Assembly: GCF_021117405.1 (NCBI RefSeq) | Contig: NZ_CP088251.1 | Coordinates: 2,480,001-2,544,000 of the forward strand | DNA: 64,000 bases | From: Frateuria edaphi | GTDB lineage: Bacteria > Pseudomonadota > Gammaproteobacteria > Xanthomonadales > Rhodanobacteraceae | Direction of reading: 5' to 3' | In this document: piece after piece, positions 63,341 to 64,000 of the stretch | How positions within the stretch are numbered: the first letter of the stretch is position 1 | How the letters are laid out: each line of letters begins with the position of its first letter | Made by a program: the position numbers and the translations under genes | Notes under the pieces: generated by a model | Database searches by the model: none | Told to the model about the DNA's origin: nothing | What the model saw: the letters and a program-made list of their open reading frames with translations, nothing else

Positions 63341-64000
<660 letters not shown>

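Overview
The window is high-GC chromosomal DNA from a gammaproteobacterium, most likely of the Xanthomonadales/Rhodanobacteraceae type (Luteibacter, Dyella or Rhodanobacter relatives). This is inferred from gene content: leucine dehydrogenase beside isovaleryl-CoA dehydrogenase, a fused IcmF-type mutase, a PheS-PheT-IhfA-MerR-tRNA-Pro block and an S8 autotransporter. No species can be named from sequence alone.

Region by region. 0.2-11.6 kb: secreted and regulatory core genes (a PNGase A-like secreted protein, a Tat-exported PhoD phosphatase, a serine hydrolase, a TolB-like propeller protein, a diguanylate cyclase, an exported methyltransferase-like protein, a YjdM/PhnA zinc-ribbon protein). 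11.0-18.6 kb: a stretch full of remnants of REP-associated tyrosine transposases (RAYT, Y1/HUH family). One intact RAYT (14152-14856) lies between inverted copies of a short repeat. At least five broken RAYT pieces and many solo repeats of two related types (GAAAATGAACCTGACCCCTTTTTT and GAAAGTGCACTCTGACCCGGGTTTTT) separate small single genes of unknown function, including an HNH nuclease. 18.6-24.4 kb: a lower-GC island with a HEPN-like protein, a TcmP / Gp37-Gp68 three-Cys protein / TcmP operon, and an opposing operon of a probable dual-OB protein and two DUF488 proteins. Together these form a candidate uncharacterised defence or nucleic-acid-modification locus.

24.4-36 kb: fused isobutyryl-CoA mutase, four small exported EF-hand proteins of identical layout, an outer-membrane barrel protein, a MocR regulator, an alpha/beta hydrolase with its TetR regulator, an M48 lipoprotein protease and a YXWGXW protein. 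36-49 kb: branched-chain amino acid and acyl-CoA catabolism (leucine dehydrogenase, isovaleryl-CoA dehydrogenase, thiolase, methylcrotonyl-CoA carboxylase beta subunit, methylglutaconyl-CoA hydratase), interrupted by the S8 autotransporter, an Ala-rich lipoprotein and a feoA-feoB-small Cys-rich gene operon.

49-53.5 kb: one operon encoding an ABC exporter (ATPase and permease), two DesK-type histidine kinases and one NarL/DesR-type regulator. 53.7-60 kb: class III aminotransferase, uracil phosphoribosyltransferase, proline iminopeptidase, and a divergent pair of a D-2-hydroxyglutarate dehydrogenase-like flavoprotein and SerA. 60.1-64 kb: tRNA-Pro(GGG), a MerR-family regulator, ihfA, pheT and the 3' part of pheS, which runs off the right edge. 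The main point of interest is the 11-24.4 kb accessory region.
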